Assembly (NCBI GenBank): GCA_944385905.1
Contig: CALWZA010000007.1
Span: 16,232-80,231 of the forward strand
Direction: 5' to 3'
From: an uncultured Clostridia bacterium
GTDB taxonomy: Bacteria > Bacillota > Clostridia > Oscillospirales > Ruminococcaceae
Length of the DNA: 64,000 nucleotides
Shown: piece after piece, positions 53,412 through 62,289 of the stretch
Layout: every line of letters begins with the position of its first letter
Position numbering within the stretch: position 1 is the first letter of the stretch
Position numbers and translations under genes: made by a program
Notes under the pieces: generated by a model
The model's database searches: none
What the model was told of the DNA's origin: nothing
What the model saw: only the letters and a program-made list of their open reading frames with translations

Positions 53412-53450
53412 AAGTATGACAATATTCAGTTTTTAAAGGCGGTCAATCAT

Positions 53451-54332
53451 ATGCAGCAGCTCGGATTTAACGAAATTAAGCAAAGGGGAACGTCTGATTT
53501 TCCTGTCGAATTTCATCATGTGAACAAAACTCACCCACAGTATCAAATGCCTTATCACTGGCATGTTGACTGTGAAATGATAAGAATTTTGTCAGGAAAC
53601 TTTCATATCAGCCTTGACGAAAAAGAATATGAGCTTTCAAAAGGTGATACCGTGTTTATCAACAGCGGTGTTTTGCACGGCGGAAGTCCTGATGAATGCG
53701 TATATGAGTGCTTAGTTTTTGACATGAGCATGCTTTCGAAAGGAAATGAAATTTGCAAAAACCTAATAAGCAAGCTCATGTCCGGATATTTGGTCATAGT
53801 CGAAAATCTTGGCAATGAAAAAAGCGGCGAATGCGCGCCGCTTATAGATAAAATGTTCGATACGGTTATAAGCCGGAATAATGGCTACCAGCTTGTATTT
53901 CAGGGACTTTTATATCAGCTTCTTGGAAATTCAATCAGTTCGAATACGCAGAATTCTGTATATTTTCCTGTTAATCGCATCAGAAAAAAAATAACAAGCC
54001 TAAAGAAAGTAATCGAGCTTATAGAAACATCCTACAGCGGACAGATAACTCTCGAGGATATGTCTGCCGCCGCAGGAATGAGCAGAAAATATTTTTGTTC
54101 GTTTTTTAAGGAGATGACTCACAAAAGCCCTGTTCAGTATTTAAATTACTGCAGAGTCGAACACGCCTCACGGCTTCTTGTAAACACCGACGATTCGGTT
54201 ACTGAAATTGCTTTTGCCTGCGGCTTCAACGACCTTAGCTATTTTATCAAAACCTTCAGAAAATACAAAGGAGAATCTCCATACCGCTTTGCAAAAAGAA
54301 ACAAGACGAAACCGCCTCGGATTCAGGGATAA
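53451..54332 (+). CDS. AraC-family transcriptional regulator
   Basis: 293 residues. The N-terminal cupin (~20-110) has MPYHWHVDCEMIRILSGNF and GDTVFINSGVLHGG, a sugar-sensing fold. The C-terminal ~100 residues have two helix-turn-helix units: ITLEDMSAAAGMSRKYFCSF and VTEIAFACGFNDLSYFIKTF. It probably activates the divergent fuc operon in response to fucose or a derivative. The ATG at 53451 follows AAAGGCGG. The longer frame from 53385 would begin upstream of the promoter's -10 box, so it is rejected. It overlaps the convergent kinase gene by 10 bases. Confidence 0.92.
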   Translation: MQQLGFNEIKQRGTSDFPVEFHHVNKTHPQYQMPYHWHVDCEMIRILSGNFHISLDEKEYELSKGDTVFINSGVLHGGSPDECVYECLVFDMSMLSKGNEICKNLISKLMSGYLVIVENLGNEKSGECAPLIDKMFDTVISRNNGYQLVFQGLLYQLLGNSISSNTQNSVYFPVNRIRKKITSLKKVIELIETSYSGQITLEDMSAAAGMSRKYFCSFFKEMTHKSPVQYLNYCRVEHASRLLVNTDDSVTEIAFACGFNDLSYFIKTFRKYKGESPYRFAKRNKTKPPRIQG

Positions 54333-55369
54333 ATATTTATTATCGGCGATAAATATATGTATATCGGCGAAAACCTGTTTGCCACATATTCCGATGAACG
54401 GCTCTTTAAAGACGCAGCATTCAGCTTCTTCTCAAGCGGTATTCTCAGCGATATCCTTGTTCCCTTTTCCGGAGTTGAGTTTACAATCGGACAGCAATCA
54501 AACATTCTGCAAAACCTTTTGACTATAGCCAATCCGTTATAAGCGTATATATCAGTACTCTCGCTTGATAAAAATTCGGAAAGCACCTCGCTGTTAAGTC
54601 CCTTGCCGTTATCCTCAACCGACAATACGCAGTATTCGTCTGTTGAGGTAAGCCTTACGCTAACCTCACCGCTTTCCTGGTCAATATTCTGAACTGCGTT
54701 GACAATTAAAATCATAAGCACCGACATCAGCTTATCCTCGTCGCAAGTTATACGTACGCCGCTTTCGCACGAATAGGTTATTTTTATTTTTTTATCACGC
54801 ATCAGCGAAACGCAGGTGGACATAACATCGTTTACAAGCTCTGAAGCATTAAACGTCTCAACCGTTTTCATTCCGAGAAGATACTTGTCTCTTTCGGCTT
54901 TGTTTATACCGGCGTTCAGAAGTTTATAGCAGCTTTGTATCTGTGTGCCGATTGTCTCGCACACGTCGTACATTTCAGACTCTTCCAGCTTTTGCCTGAC
55001 AAGTTCCGATGTAAGGACTATTTCAGACACTCTCCTGCGGACTACCGACATGAATTTCATATCCTCCGAAAACAAACGCTCAAATTCGGAATTCGCAGCG
55101 TCGCAGTTAAGCTCTATTATATATCCGTCTGTTCCATGAGCGGAATCAGCCGGCAAAATCTCCGCCATTACAAAAAGTCCGCTTAAATCTACAAGTATGT
55201 TGTTTTTATTTGTCTCACGGTATTCAGCGCCCAGCTTTTTCAGGCTTATTTTTAAAAATTTCTCAGGGCTGTTAGACCAAATTAATCTGAACTCAGAATC
55301 CGTAATCGCAGTATCTCTTCCTGAATTTTTATAAATATTTATCAGCATATTTAGTTTTTCGGACTGCAT
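54323..55369 (-). CDS. Orphan histidine-kinase-like GHKL ATPase, no visible phosphoacceptor
   Basis: 348 residues. The N-terminal ~90 residues resemble a PAS-like sensor (ITDSEFRLIWSNSPEKFLK). Helices at ~100-180 take the dimerisation position but contain no histidine. The C-terminal GHKL ATPase has ILIVNAVQNID (N box), SVEDNGKGL (G1) and GTRISLRIP (G2). No membrane helix and no response regulator nearby. It could be an ATPase-only regulator, a phosphatase-type partner, or an anti-sigma-like protein. The start at 55369 follows GAGG at nine bases; ATGs five and three codons upstream are alternatives. The C-terminal tail runs into the araC gene end. Confidence 0.75.
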   Translation of the reverse strand: MQSEKLNMLINIYKNSGRDTAITDSEFRLIWSNSPEKFLKISLKKLGAEYRETNKNNILVDLSGLFVMAEILPADSAHGTDGYIIELNCDAANSEFERLFSEDMKFMSVVRRRVSEIVLTSELVRQKLEESEMYDVCETIGTQIQSCYKLLNAGINKAERDKYLLGMKTVETFNASELVNDVMSTCVSLMRDKKIKITYSCESGVRITCDEDKLMSVLMILIVNAVQNIDQESGEVSVRLTSTDEYCVLSVEDNGKGLNSEVLSEFLSSESTDIYAYNGLAIVKRFCRMFDCCPIVNSTPEKGTRISLRIPLEKKLNAASLKSRSSEYVANRFSPIYIYLSPIINIYP

Positions 55370-55543
55370 TTTTATCATCCTCATATCTAATATCTTTTCA
55401 TATTTTATTATATCACAGCCTGATTAAGCTGTAAACCCCGTTTTTTTATAAATTTATATTATCACAAGCGCATAAACGCAGTATTTTGTGTATAATAAAC
55501 AGAAAATGAAATTGAAAAGATAGATATTTTTTTGTCAAAATGC

Positions 55544-55572
55544 TTGCAAAATTTTTCTGTTTAGTGTAAACT
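55544..55572 (+). promoter_or_regulatory. Promoter of gapA
   Basis: TTGCAA (55544-55549) and TAAACT (55567-55572), 17-base spacer; then AGGAGG before the start codon. Confidence 0.7.
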
Positions 55573-55604
55573 AATAAAAGAAATAATTTAGGAGGTTCAT
55601 AATT

Positions 55605-56639
55605 ATGGCAGTTAAAGTTGCAATTAACGGTTTCGGACGTATCGGTCGTCTTGCTTTCAGACAGATGTTCGGCGCAGAAGGATATGAGGTAGTAGCTATA
55701 AACGACCTTACAAAGCCTTCAATGCTTGCACAGCTTCTCAAGTATGATACAGCTCAGGGAGGTTACTGCGGAAAGATCGGGGAAAATCTTCATACAGTAA
55801 CTGCTGACGATGAAGCAGGAACCATTACTGTTGACGGCAAGACTCTTAAAATTTACGCTATGGCTAAGGCTAACGAGCTCCCTTGGGGTGAAATCGGCGT
55901 TGACGTTGTTCTGGAGTGCACAGGTTTCTACTGCTCAAAGGAAAAGTCACAGGCTCATATTGACGCCGGCGCTAAAAAGGTTGTTATTTCTGCACCTGCC
56001 GGAAACGACCTCAAGACTATTGTATATTCAGTAAACGAAAAGACTCTCACAAAGGACGACGCTATCATTTCTGCTGCTTCATGCACAACAAACTGCCTCG
56101 CACCCATGGCTAAGGCTCTTAATGACTATGCTCCTATACAGAGCGGTATCATGAGCACTATCCATGCCTATACAGGCGACCAGATGATTCTTGACGGTCC
56201 TCACAGAAAGGGCGACCTCAGAAGAGCAAGAGCAGGCGCTGCAAACATCGTTCCTAACTCTACAGGAGCTGCTAAGGCTATCGGTCTTGTTATTCCTGAG
56301 CTCAACGGAAAGCTCATCGGTTCAGCTCAGAGAGTTCCTGTTCCTACAGGTTCTACAACAATCCTCACAGCTGTTGTAAAGGGTAAGGACATTACTAAAG
56401 AAGGAATCAACGCCGCCATGAAAGCTGCTGCTTCAGAGTCCTTCGGTTACAACGAGGATCAGATCGTTTCTTCCGACGTAATCGGCATGAGATACGGCTC
56501 ACTCTTTGACGCTACTCAGACGATGGTTTCAAAGATTGACGATGACACATATCAGGTACAGGTTGTTTCTTGGTATGACAATGAAAATTCATACACATCT
56601 CAGATGGTAAGAACAATTAAGTACTTCGCTGAGCTTTAA
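55605..56639 (+). CDS. gapA: Glyceraldehyde-3-phosphate dehydrogenase, type I
   Basis: 344 residues. [17 protein letters not shown] binds NAD, and [16 protein letters not shown] (~153-168) holds the catalytic cysteine. [20 protein letters not shown] and [16 protein letters not shown] complete the family pattern. Codon use is strongly biased, as in highly expressed genes. It stands alone with a promoter and terminator; pgk and tpi are not adjacent. Confidence 0.97.
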   Translation: MAVKVAINGFGRIGRLAFRQMFGAEGYEVVAINDLTKPSMLAQLLKYDTAQGGYCGKIGENLHTVTADDEAGTITVDGKTLKIYAMAKANELPWGEIGVDVVLECTGFYCSKEKSQAHIDAGAKKVVISAPAGNDLKTIVYSVNEKTLTKDDAIISAASCTTNCLAPMAKALNDYAPIQSGIMSTIHAYTGDQMILDGPHRKGDLRRARAGAANIVPNSTGAAKAIGLVIPELNGKLIGSAQRVPVPTGSTTILTAVVKGKDITKEGINAAMKAAASESFGYNEDQIVSSDVIGMRYGSLFDATQTMVSKIDDDTYQVQVVSWYDNENSYTSQMVRTIKYFAEL

Positions 56640-56680
56640 TCTTACAAGCCAGGGACAGAGATGTTTTTATGACGATTTTT

Positions 56681-56718
56681 AACGGTACGGCATGATTGCC
56701 GTACCGTTTGTTTTTTTA
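56681..56718 (+). terminator. Terminator after gapA
   Basis: ACGGTACGGC and GCCGTACCGT around a six-base loop, followed by TTGTTTTTTT. Confidence 0.92.
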
Positions 56719-56804
56719 TAATACAACAGTTAAGTCCGATTTTTAAGCGTATGTTTACCGGTGTTAATGCTTTTAAGTTTTTAATGTTTTTTTTCTCACC
56801 GCTA

Positions 56805-56833
56805 TTGCTCTGATTAAAAATATATGCTATAAT
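56805..56833 (+). promoter_or_regulatory. Promoter of the purB run
   Basis: TTGCTC (56805-56810) and TATAAT (56828-56833), 17-base spacer with extended TG; ~30 bases before purB. Confidence 0.75.
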
Positions 56834-56870
56834 TATTTGAAATGCATTTATGTGAAAGAGGTTATTACTT

Positions 56871-58304
56871 ATGGCTGATTATAATACCTATGAAAGTCCT
56901 TTTTGTACAAGATACGCCAGCAAAGAAATGCAGTATGTTTTTTCCGCTAATAAGAAATTTACTACATGGAGAAAACTTTGGGTCGCTTTGGCAAGAGCGG
57001 AAATGAAGCTCGGATTACCTGTGACGCAGCAGCAAGTTGACGAACTTGAGGCAAATGTAAATAATATCGACTACAAAGTCGCTGAAGAAAGAGAAAAGCT
57101 TGTAAGGCACGACGTTATGTCCCATGTTTATGCATACGGTCAGGTTTGCCCGAACGCCAAAGGTATTATTCATTTAGGCGCTACGTCCTGTTATGTCGGC
57201 GACAATACTGACATCATCATAATGCGAGACGCCCTTAAAATTGTCAAGAGAAAGCTTATCGGCGTTATAAGTCAGCTTGCAGACTTCGCTGAAAAATATA
57301 AGTCCATGCCCGCGCTCGCATACACCCACTTACAGCCTGCTCAGCTTACCACAGTCGGAAAAAGAGCTACGCTCTGGTGCAACGAACTGCTTTACGATTT
57401 GCAGGAAATCGACTTTAGACTTCAAAATCTTAAGCTTTTGGGCTCAAAAGGCACGACAGGCACTCAAGCTTCGTTTATGGAACTTTTCAACGGCGATTCG
57501 TCTAAAATCAAAGAACTTGAACGTATGATTTCCGAGGAAATGGGCTTTGACGGAGTTGTACCCGTTTCAGGTCAGACTTATTCGAGAAAAATCGACAGCG
57601 CGATAGTCTCGACTCTCGGCGGCATCGCTCAGTCAGCTATGAAATTTTCAAACGATATCAGAATCCTTCAAAGCTTTAAGGAAATTGAAGAGCCGTTTGA
57701 GAAAAATCAGATAGGCTCTTCGGCTATGGCGTATAAGCGAAATCCTATGAGATGCGAGAGAATCACCTCACTTGCCCGCTACGTCATGGTTGACACTCTA
57801 AATCCGTCATTTACAGCCGGAACTCAGTGGTTTGAAAGAACCCTTGACGACTCCGCAAACAAGAGAATTTCTGTCGCTGAGGCTTTCCTCGGAATTGACG
57901 CTATACTCAACATCATGTTGAATGTTACAGACGGTCTTGTCGTTCATGAGAAAATCATAAGAAAAAGAGTTATGGCTGAGCTTCCGTTCATGGCTACCGA
58001 AAACATCATGATGGACGCTGTTAAAAAAGGCGGCGACAGGCAGGAACTTCATGAAAAAATCAGAGAATACTCAATGCTTGCAGGCAAAAGAGTTAAAGAC
58101 GAAGGTCTTGACAACAATCTCTGCGAGCTTATTCTCAATGACCCGATGTTTATGATTTCTAAAGAAGAAATGGACGCCGTCATGAAGCCCGAAAACTTTA
58201 CGGGAAGAAGTGCCGAGCAGGTTGATGAATTTATTGAAAACTGCGTAAAGCCTGTTTTAGACGCTAACAATGTCGGAAAAGAAAAAGTAGAACTTAATGT
58301 TTGA
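56871..58304 (+). CDS. purB: Adenylosuccinate lyase
   Basis: 477-residue homotetrameric enzyme acting twice in purine synthesis (SAICAR cleavage and AMP formation). ARAEMKLGLPVT, HDVMSHVYAYGQVCP, HLGATSCYVGDNTD and THLQPAQLTTVGKRA are lyase-family segments; the signature loop is GSSAMAYKRNPMRCER (~285). Length is normal. It is followed 17 bases later by metY, an uncommon pairing. AAAGAGG ribosome site. Confidence 0.95.
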   Translation: MADYNTYESPFCTRYASKEMQYVFSANKKFTTWRKLWVALARAEMKLGLPVTQQQVDELEANVNNIDYKVAEEREKLVRHDVMSHVYAYGQVCPNAKGIIHLGATSCYVGDNTDIIIMRDALKIVKRKLIGVISQLADFAEKYKSMPALAYTHLQPAQLTTVGKRATLWCNELLYDLQEIDFRLQNLKLLGSKGTTGTQASFMELFNGDSSKIKELERMISEEMGFDGVVPVSGQTYSRKIDSAIVSTLGGIAQSAMKFSNDIRILQSFKEIEEPFEKNQIGSSAMAYKRNPMRCERITSLARYVMVDTLNPSFTAGTQWFERTLDDSANKRISVAEAFLGIDAILNIMLNVTDGLVVHEKIIRKRVMAELPFMATENIMMDAVKKGGDRQELHEKIREYSMLAGKRVKDEGLDNNLCELILNDPMFMISKEEMDAVMKPENFTGRSAEQVDEFIENCVKPVLDANNVGKEKVELNV

Positions 58305-58321
58305 CAGAAAGGAAATAAATT

Positions 58322-59590
58322 ATGAAATTTGAAACACAATGCCTTCACGAAGGATATAAACCGAAAAACGGCGAGCCGAGAGTTATGCCTATTGTTCAGA
58401 GCACGACTTATGTATATGACTCCACCGACGATGTCGCAGCAGTTTTTGACGACCCAACAAAAAGCCTGATTTACTCGAGATTTGAAAATCCGACTACCGA
58501 CGCTGTCGAAAAGAAAATCGCGGCTCTCGAGGGCGGTGTCGCTGCTATGTGCACATCGAGCGGTCAGGCTGCTTCGCTTTGCTCTATTCTCAATATTTGT
58601 GAGACGGGAGACAGCTTTATTTCATCCGCTTCAATTTACGGAGGAACAATAAACCTTTTTGCGGTAACTCTTAAAAAGCTCGGAATCGAGTGCGTATTCC
58701 TTGAGCCGGATGCTTCTGAAGAGGAAATTCGCTCCGCTTTCAAGCCAAACACAAAGGCTGTTTTCGGCGAGACCATAGCAAACCCCGCTCTGACTGTTTT
58801 CGATATCGAGAAATGGGCGAAAATAGCTCATGAAAACGGCGTGCCTCTTATTGTTGACAACACCTTCGCGACTCCTTATCTCTGCCGTCCGATTGAATGG
58901 GGCGCTGACATTGTAATTCACTCCACAAGCAAATACATGGACGGTCACGCGGTTCAGGTAGGCGGCGTTATTGTCGATTCGGGAAAATTTGACTGGACCA
59001 GCGGCAAGTTTCCCTGCATGACAGAGCCCGACGAGAGCTATCACGGCACAGTATATACCGAAAAATACGCATTCGCTCCATATATAGTTAAAGCGAGAAT
59101 GCAGCTTATGAGAGATTTCGGCTGCTACCCTGCGGCTAACAGCTCTTTCCTTCTTAATCTCGGTCTTGAAACCCTTGCTGTAAGAATGCAGAGGTACTGT
59201 GAAAACGCGATAAAGGTAGCAAAATTCATTGAGGAATCAGGTATGGCTGAATTTGTTTCCTACCCCGGTCTTGAAAACGACAAGTATCACAAGCTCGCTC
59301 AAAAATATCTTCCGAAGGGAGCCAGCGGTGTGATTTCGTTCTCAATCAAGGGAGGAAGAAAGAACGCTGTTAAGTTTATGGACAGTCTTGAGCTTGCTTC
59401 CAATGAGGTCCATGTTGCGGATATTCGCACCTGTGTTCTTCACCCGGCTTCGGCTACTCACAGACAGCTTACTGACGAGCAGCTTGCCGCGGCAGGAATT
59501 GACGGAGGATTGATACGCTTCTCGGTCGGTCTTGAAAATGTTGACGATATAATTGAAGATATCAAAAAGGGGTTCGAGGCGGTTAAATAA
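58322..59590 (+). CDS. metY: O-acetylhomoserine sulfhydrylase (Cys/Met metabolism PLP enzyme)
   Basis: 422 residues. FETQCLHEGYKPKNGEPRVM, IYSRFENPTTDAVEKKIAALEGG, VDNTFATPYLCRPIEWGADI and the PLP lysine in HSTSKYMDGH (~200) fit the MetY group, which makes homocysteine from O-acetylhomoserine and sulfide. The length (~420) favours MetY over cystathionine gamma-lyase (~380). No SAM riboswitch or T-box precedes it. It can use homoserine from hom after acetylation. Confidence 0.92.
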   Translation: MKFETQCLHEGYKPKNGEPRVMPIVQSTTYVYDSTDDVAAVFDDPTKSLIYSRFENPTTDAVEKKIAALEGGVAAMCTSSGQAASLCSILNICETGDSFISSASIYGGTINLFAVTLKKLGIECVFLEPDASEEEIRSAFKPNTKAVFGETIANPALTVFDIEKWAKIAHENGVPLIVDNTFATPYLCRPIEWGADIVIHSTSKYMDGHAVQVGGVIVDSGKFDWTSGKFPCMTEPDESYHGTVYTEKYAFAPYIVKARMQLMRDFGCYPAANSSFLLNLGLETLAVRMQRYCENAIKVAKFIEESGMAEFVSYPGLENDKYHKLAQKYLPKGASGVISFSIKGGRKNAVKFMDSLELASNEVHVADIRTCVLHPASATHRQLTDEQLAAAGIDGGLIRFSVGLENVDDIIEDIKKGFEAVK

Positions 59591-59618
59591 ATTTATATTA
59601 GCACAAGGGAGCACTTTT

Positions 59619-59843
59619 ATGACTTTAGACAAACTTAAAATCGGTCAGCAGGCTAAAATCATTTCAGTCGGCGGAGAAGAAAGTCTTCGATGTCATCTGC
59701 TTGATATGGGACTTATCCCCAAGACTTCCGTTTCGGTTCGGCGCATTGCTCCGATGGGCGACCCGATTGAAATTTCTCTCCGCGGATATGAGCTTACACT
59801 GCGGCTTGAGGACGCAAAAAAAATTGAAGTCTCTGTTTATTAA
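59619..59843 (+). CDS. feoA: Ferrous iron transport protein A
   Basis: 74-residue SH3-like cytoplasmic protein that assists FeoB. MTLDKLKIGQQAKIISVGG, LLDMGLIPKTSVSVRRIAPM and ISLRGYELTLRLEDAKKIEV are family-typical. The ATG at 59619 follows AAGGGAG; a longer upstream frame would overlap metY. It is separated from feoB by the tandem structured repeats. Confidence 0.95.
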   Translation: MTLDKLKIGQQAKIISVGGEESLRCHLLDMGLIPKTSVSVRRIAPMGDPIEISLRGYELTLRLEDAKKIEVSVY

Positions 59844-59856
59844 TTTTTATCGTAGC

Positions 59857-60070
59857 TAGTGTGAAAAATTCTTTTTCACACATGCTATTTGAGCCTTTGC
59901 AGCCGTATGCGATGGCTGCGATTTCGGCTTTGCCGAAACCGTCTCAAATAGAGTTAAAGGTGAGATAGTGTGAAAAATTCTTTTTCACACATGCTGTTTG
60001 AGCCTTTGCAGCCGTATGCGATGGCTGCAATTTCGGCTTTGCCGAAACCGTCTCAAATAGAGTTAAAGGT
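59857..60070 (+). repeat. Tandem pair of 105-bp structured elements between feoA and feoB
   Basis: Unit 1 is 59857-59961, then GAGA, then unit 2 59966-60070; the period is 109 and only two bases differ. Each unit has a 10-bp hairpin GTGTGAAAAA/TTTTTCACAC with a 3-base loop, then an outer stem CTATTTGAG/CTCAAATAG enclosing two hairpins: TTGCAGCC/GGCTGCAA (loop GTATGCGAT) and TTTCGGC/GCCGAAA (loop TTT), and ends GAGTTAAAGG. The differences A59887 to G59996 and G59920 to A60029 change A-U to G-U and U-G to U-A, so both keep pairing. It could be a duplicated palindromic intergenic element (REP/MITE-like) or an RNA control element for feoB. No similar sequence was noticed elsewhere in the window. 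Confidence 0.95.
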
Positions 60071-60082
60071 ATGGTGATAATT

Positions 60083-62086
60083 ATGGTGTTTGCTCTTTTA
60101 GGAAATCAAAACTGCGGAAAAACTACGCTTTTTAATCAACTGACCGGATCAAATCAGCACGTCGGAAACTTTCCCGGCGTCACTGTTGACTCAAAAAGCG
60201 GCGAAATCCGCAACTTAAAAGGCTGCACAGTCGTTGACCTTCCCGGTATTTATTCGATTAGGCCTTATTCAAACGAAGAAATTGTGACCAGGGATTTTTT
60301 GATAAACGGAAAGCCCGACGCTATCATCAACATTGCCGACGCGACAAATATTGAGCGCAACCTTTATCTTACTCTTCAGCTTTTGGAGCTTGGTCTGCCT
60401 ATGGTTCTGGCTCTTAATATGATGGACGAGGTAAGAAACAACGGCGGAACTATTAACGTTAATGAGCTTTCAGCTCTGTTAGGAATCCCGGTTCTTCCTA
60501 TCAGTGCGGCTAAAAACGAGGGTATTGATGAGCTGATTGAGGTTCTTTATTCGACCGCAAAGAATAAAGTCAAGCCGACAAAGATCGACTTTTGCAGCGG
60601 CGCAGTTCACCGCTGTATTCACGCCGTTTCGCACCTTATCGAGGATCATGCCGAAGCGGCCGGAATCTCAGCAAGATTTGCCGCTGTTAAGGCAATTGAA
60701 GGAGATAAGGCAATAGTTGAAAAGCTGAACATCAACGAAAACGAAAAGGAAATGCTCGAGCACTCAGTAAAGGAAATGGAATCCGAAGTAGGTCTTGACA
60801 GAAATGCCGCTTTGGCTGACATGCGCTATACTTTCATTGAAGATATTTGCCGAAAAACAGTTGTCAAGTGCAGTGAAAGCAAGGAACATCTGCGAAGTAT
60901 GAAAATTGACAACATTCTCACTCACAAGTATTTCGGTATACCGTTATTTATTGTTATTATGCTCGCTGTATTTTGGCTTACTTTCGGGGTTATAGGCTCA
61001 GGTCTTTCGGATTTGCTGATGATGGGTATTGACAAGCTTACAGCCGCGGTTGACAGCGGATTGTCCAATTACGGCATTAACCCTGTTGTACATAGCTTAA
61101 TAATTGACGGCGTTTTTGCCGGAGTCGGAAGTGTTTTAAGCTTTTTACCGCTGATAGTTGTTTTGTTTTTCTTCCTTTCAATGCTGGAAGACAGCGGTTA
61201 TATGGCTAGAGTTGCTTTCGTTATGGATAAGCTTCTAAGAAAAATCGGACTGTCAGGCAGAAGCTTTGTCCCTATGCTGATAGGATTCGGATGTTCGGTT
61301 CCTGCTATCATGGCTACACGCACTCTGTCCTCAGAGCGAGACAGAAAAATGACTATAGTTTTGACACCGTTTATGAGCTGTTCGGCAAAAATCCCCATAT
61401 ATGCTGTCTTTTCCGCCGCGTTTTTCCCGAAGTATGCGGCTCTGGTCATGGGAGGTCTTTATTTCACCGGTATGGCTGTCGGTGTTTTATGCGCCCTTAT
61501 TTTAAATAAAACAAAATTTAAAGGCAATCCTGTTCCGTTTGTTATGGAGCTTCCGAATTACCGCATGCCTTCGTTAAAAAGCGTCATTTTGCTTATGTGG
61601 GAAAAGGCAAGAGACTTTATAGAAAGAGCTTTTACAGTTATTTTCATAGCTTCTATAGTTATTTGGTTCCTCCGTACCTTCGACACTCGTTTTAATGTTG
61701 TCGCAGACAGCTCGATGAGTCTCCTTGCTTCTATAGGACGTCTGATTTCTCCTGTTTTAGCTCCTCTCGGACTGGGCGACTGGCGTATTTCAACGGCTCT
61801 TATAACCGGCATTTCCGCTAAAGAGGCTGTAGTTTCTACCCTTTCTGTTCTTTTGCAGACAAACACATCTGGACTTTCACAGGTTTTACCATCTCTTTTC
61901 ACACCGCTTTCAGCAGTAACTTTTTTGGTGTTCTCTCTGCTTTACACACCGTGTATCGCAGCTATCGCCGCTCTGCGCTCAGAGTTTAAATCTTCACTGA
62001 AAGCTTTTTCTGTCGCTGTGTTCCAGTGCTTTATCGCATGGGTATGCGCTTTTGCCGTCCATCTTATTGGGTCGGTTATCATTTGA
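60083..62086 (+). CDS. feoB: Ferrous iron transporter B
   Basis: 667-residue Fe(II) transporter with an N-terminal G domain: GNQNCGKTTLFNQLTG (G1), VDLPGIYSIRP (G3), ALNMMDE (G4) and PISAAKNEG (G5). A helical spacer (~170-270) leads to a membrane domain of about eight helices from ~290. This includes MLEDSGYMARVAFVMDKLL and LIGFGCSVPAIMATRTL, whose cysteine is conserved in the pore, and TPFMSCSAKIPIYA. The start at 60083 follows TGGTGA; an ATG at 60071 lies directly after the repeat's AAAGG and is too close to it. It is followed by a FeoB-associated small protein. Confidence 0.96.
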   Translation: MVFALLGNQNCGKTTLFNQLTGSNQHVGNFPGVTVDSKSGEIRNLKGCTVVDLPGIYSIRPYSNEEIVTRDFLINGKPDAIINIADATNIERNLYLTLQLLELGLPMVLALNMMDEVRNNGGTINVNELSALLGIPVLPISAAKNEGIDELIEVLYSTAKNKVKPTKIDFCSGAVHRCIHAVSHLIEDHAEAAGISARFAAVKAIEGDKAIVEKLNINENEKEMLEHSVKEMESEVGLDRNAALADMRYTFIEDICRKTVVKCSESKEHLRSMKIDNILTHKYFGIPLFIVIMLAVFWLTFGVIGSGLSDLLMMGIDKLTAAVDSGLSNYGINPVVHSLIIDGVFAGVGSVLSFLPLIVVLFFFLSMLEDSGYMARVAFVMDKLLRKIGLSGRSFVPMLIGFGCSVPAIMATRTLSSERDRKMTIVLTPFMSCSAKIPIYAVFSAAFFPKYAALVMGGLYFTGMAVGVLCALILNKTKFKGNPVPFVMELPNYRMPSLKSVILLMWEKARDFIERAFTVIFIASIVIWFLRTFDTRFNVVADSSMSLLASIGRLISPVLAPLGLGDWRISTALITGISAKEAVVSTLSVLLQTNTSGLSQVLPSLFTPLSAVTFLVFSLLYTPCIAAIAALRSEFKSSLKAFSVAVFQCFIAWVCAFAVHLIGSVII

Positions 62087-62100
62087 CAAGGTGACTGATT

Positions 62101-62289
62101 ATGAATTCCTTTGACTGGATAATCCTGTGTGTTCTAATCTTTATGGCTTTTTTTGCTCTGAGGCACATTATTAAAGCAAAAAAGTCAGGACGATGTATAG
62201 GCTGCGGTAAGAGCTGCGATAACTGCGGAAACTTTCACAGCTGCCCGAATTTTATGAAAAGGAATGAAAATAATAATGAAGAGAACTGA
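62101..62289 (+). CDS. FeoB-associated Cys-rich membrane protein
   Basis: 62 residues: one N-terminal membrane helix (~5-25) and a cytosolic cysteine cluster CIGCGKSCDNCGNFHSCP (~32-49). This matches the small FeoB-associated proteins (PF12669) that take the place of FeoC in Firmicutes. It probably binds iron or an iron-sulfur cluster; its role is not established. AAGGTGA start site, 14 bases after feoB. Its end overlaps the next gene. Confidence 0.92.
   Translation: MNSFDWIILCVLIFMAFFALRHIIKAKKSGRCIGCGKSCDNCGNFHSCPNFMKRNENNNEEN

Noticed and set aside
53385..53450. 22-residue N-terminal extension of the AraC regulator
   Set aside because: The extension would begin upstream of the promoter -10 box and lacks a ribosome site; AAAGGCGG before the ATG at 53451 fits better.
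58305..58321. SAM riboswitch or T-box before metY
   Set aside because: Only 17 bases separate purB and metY and no such element is visible upstream; metY is read from the purB promoter.
59857..60070. CRISPR array
   Set aside because: Only two long units with a 4-base gap, no 20-40-base spacers and no cas genes; it is a tandem structured repeat.
59857..60070. Insertion sequence remnant
   Set aside because: No transposase fragment and no clear target-site duplication at the ends; a non-coding palindromic element remains possible and is kept as a finding.
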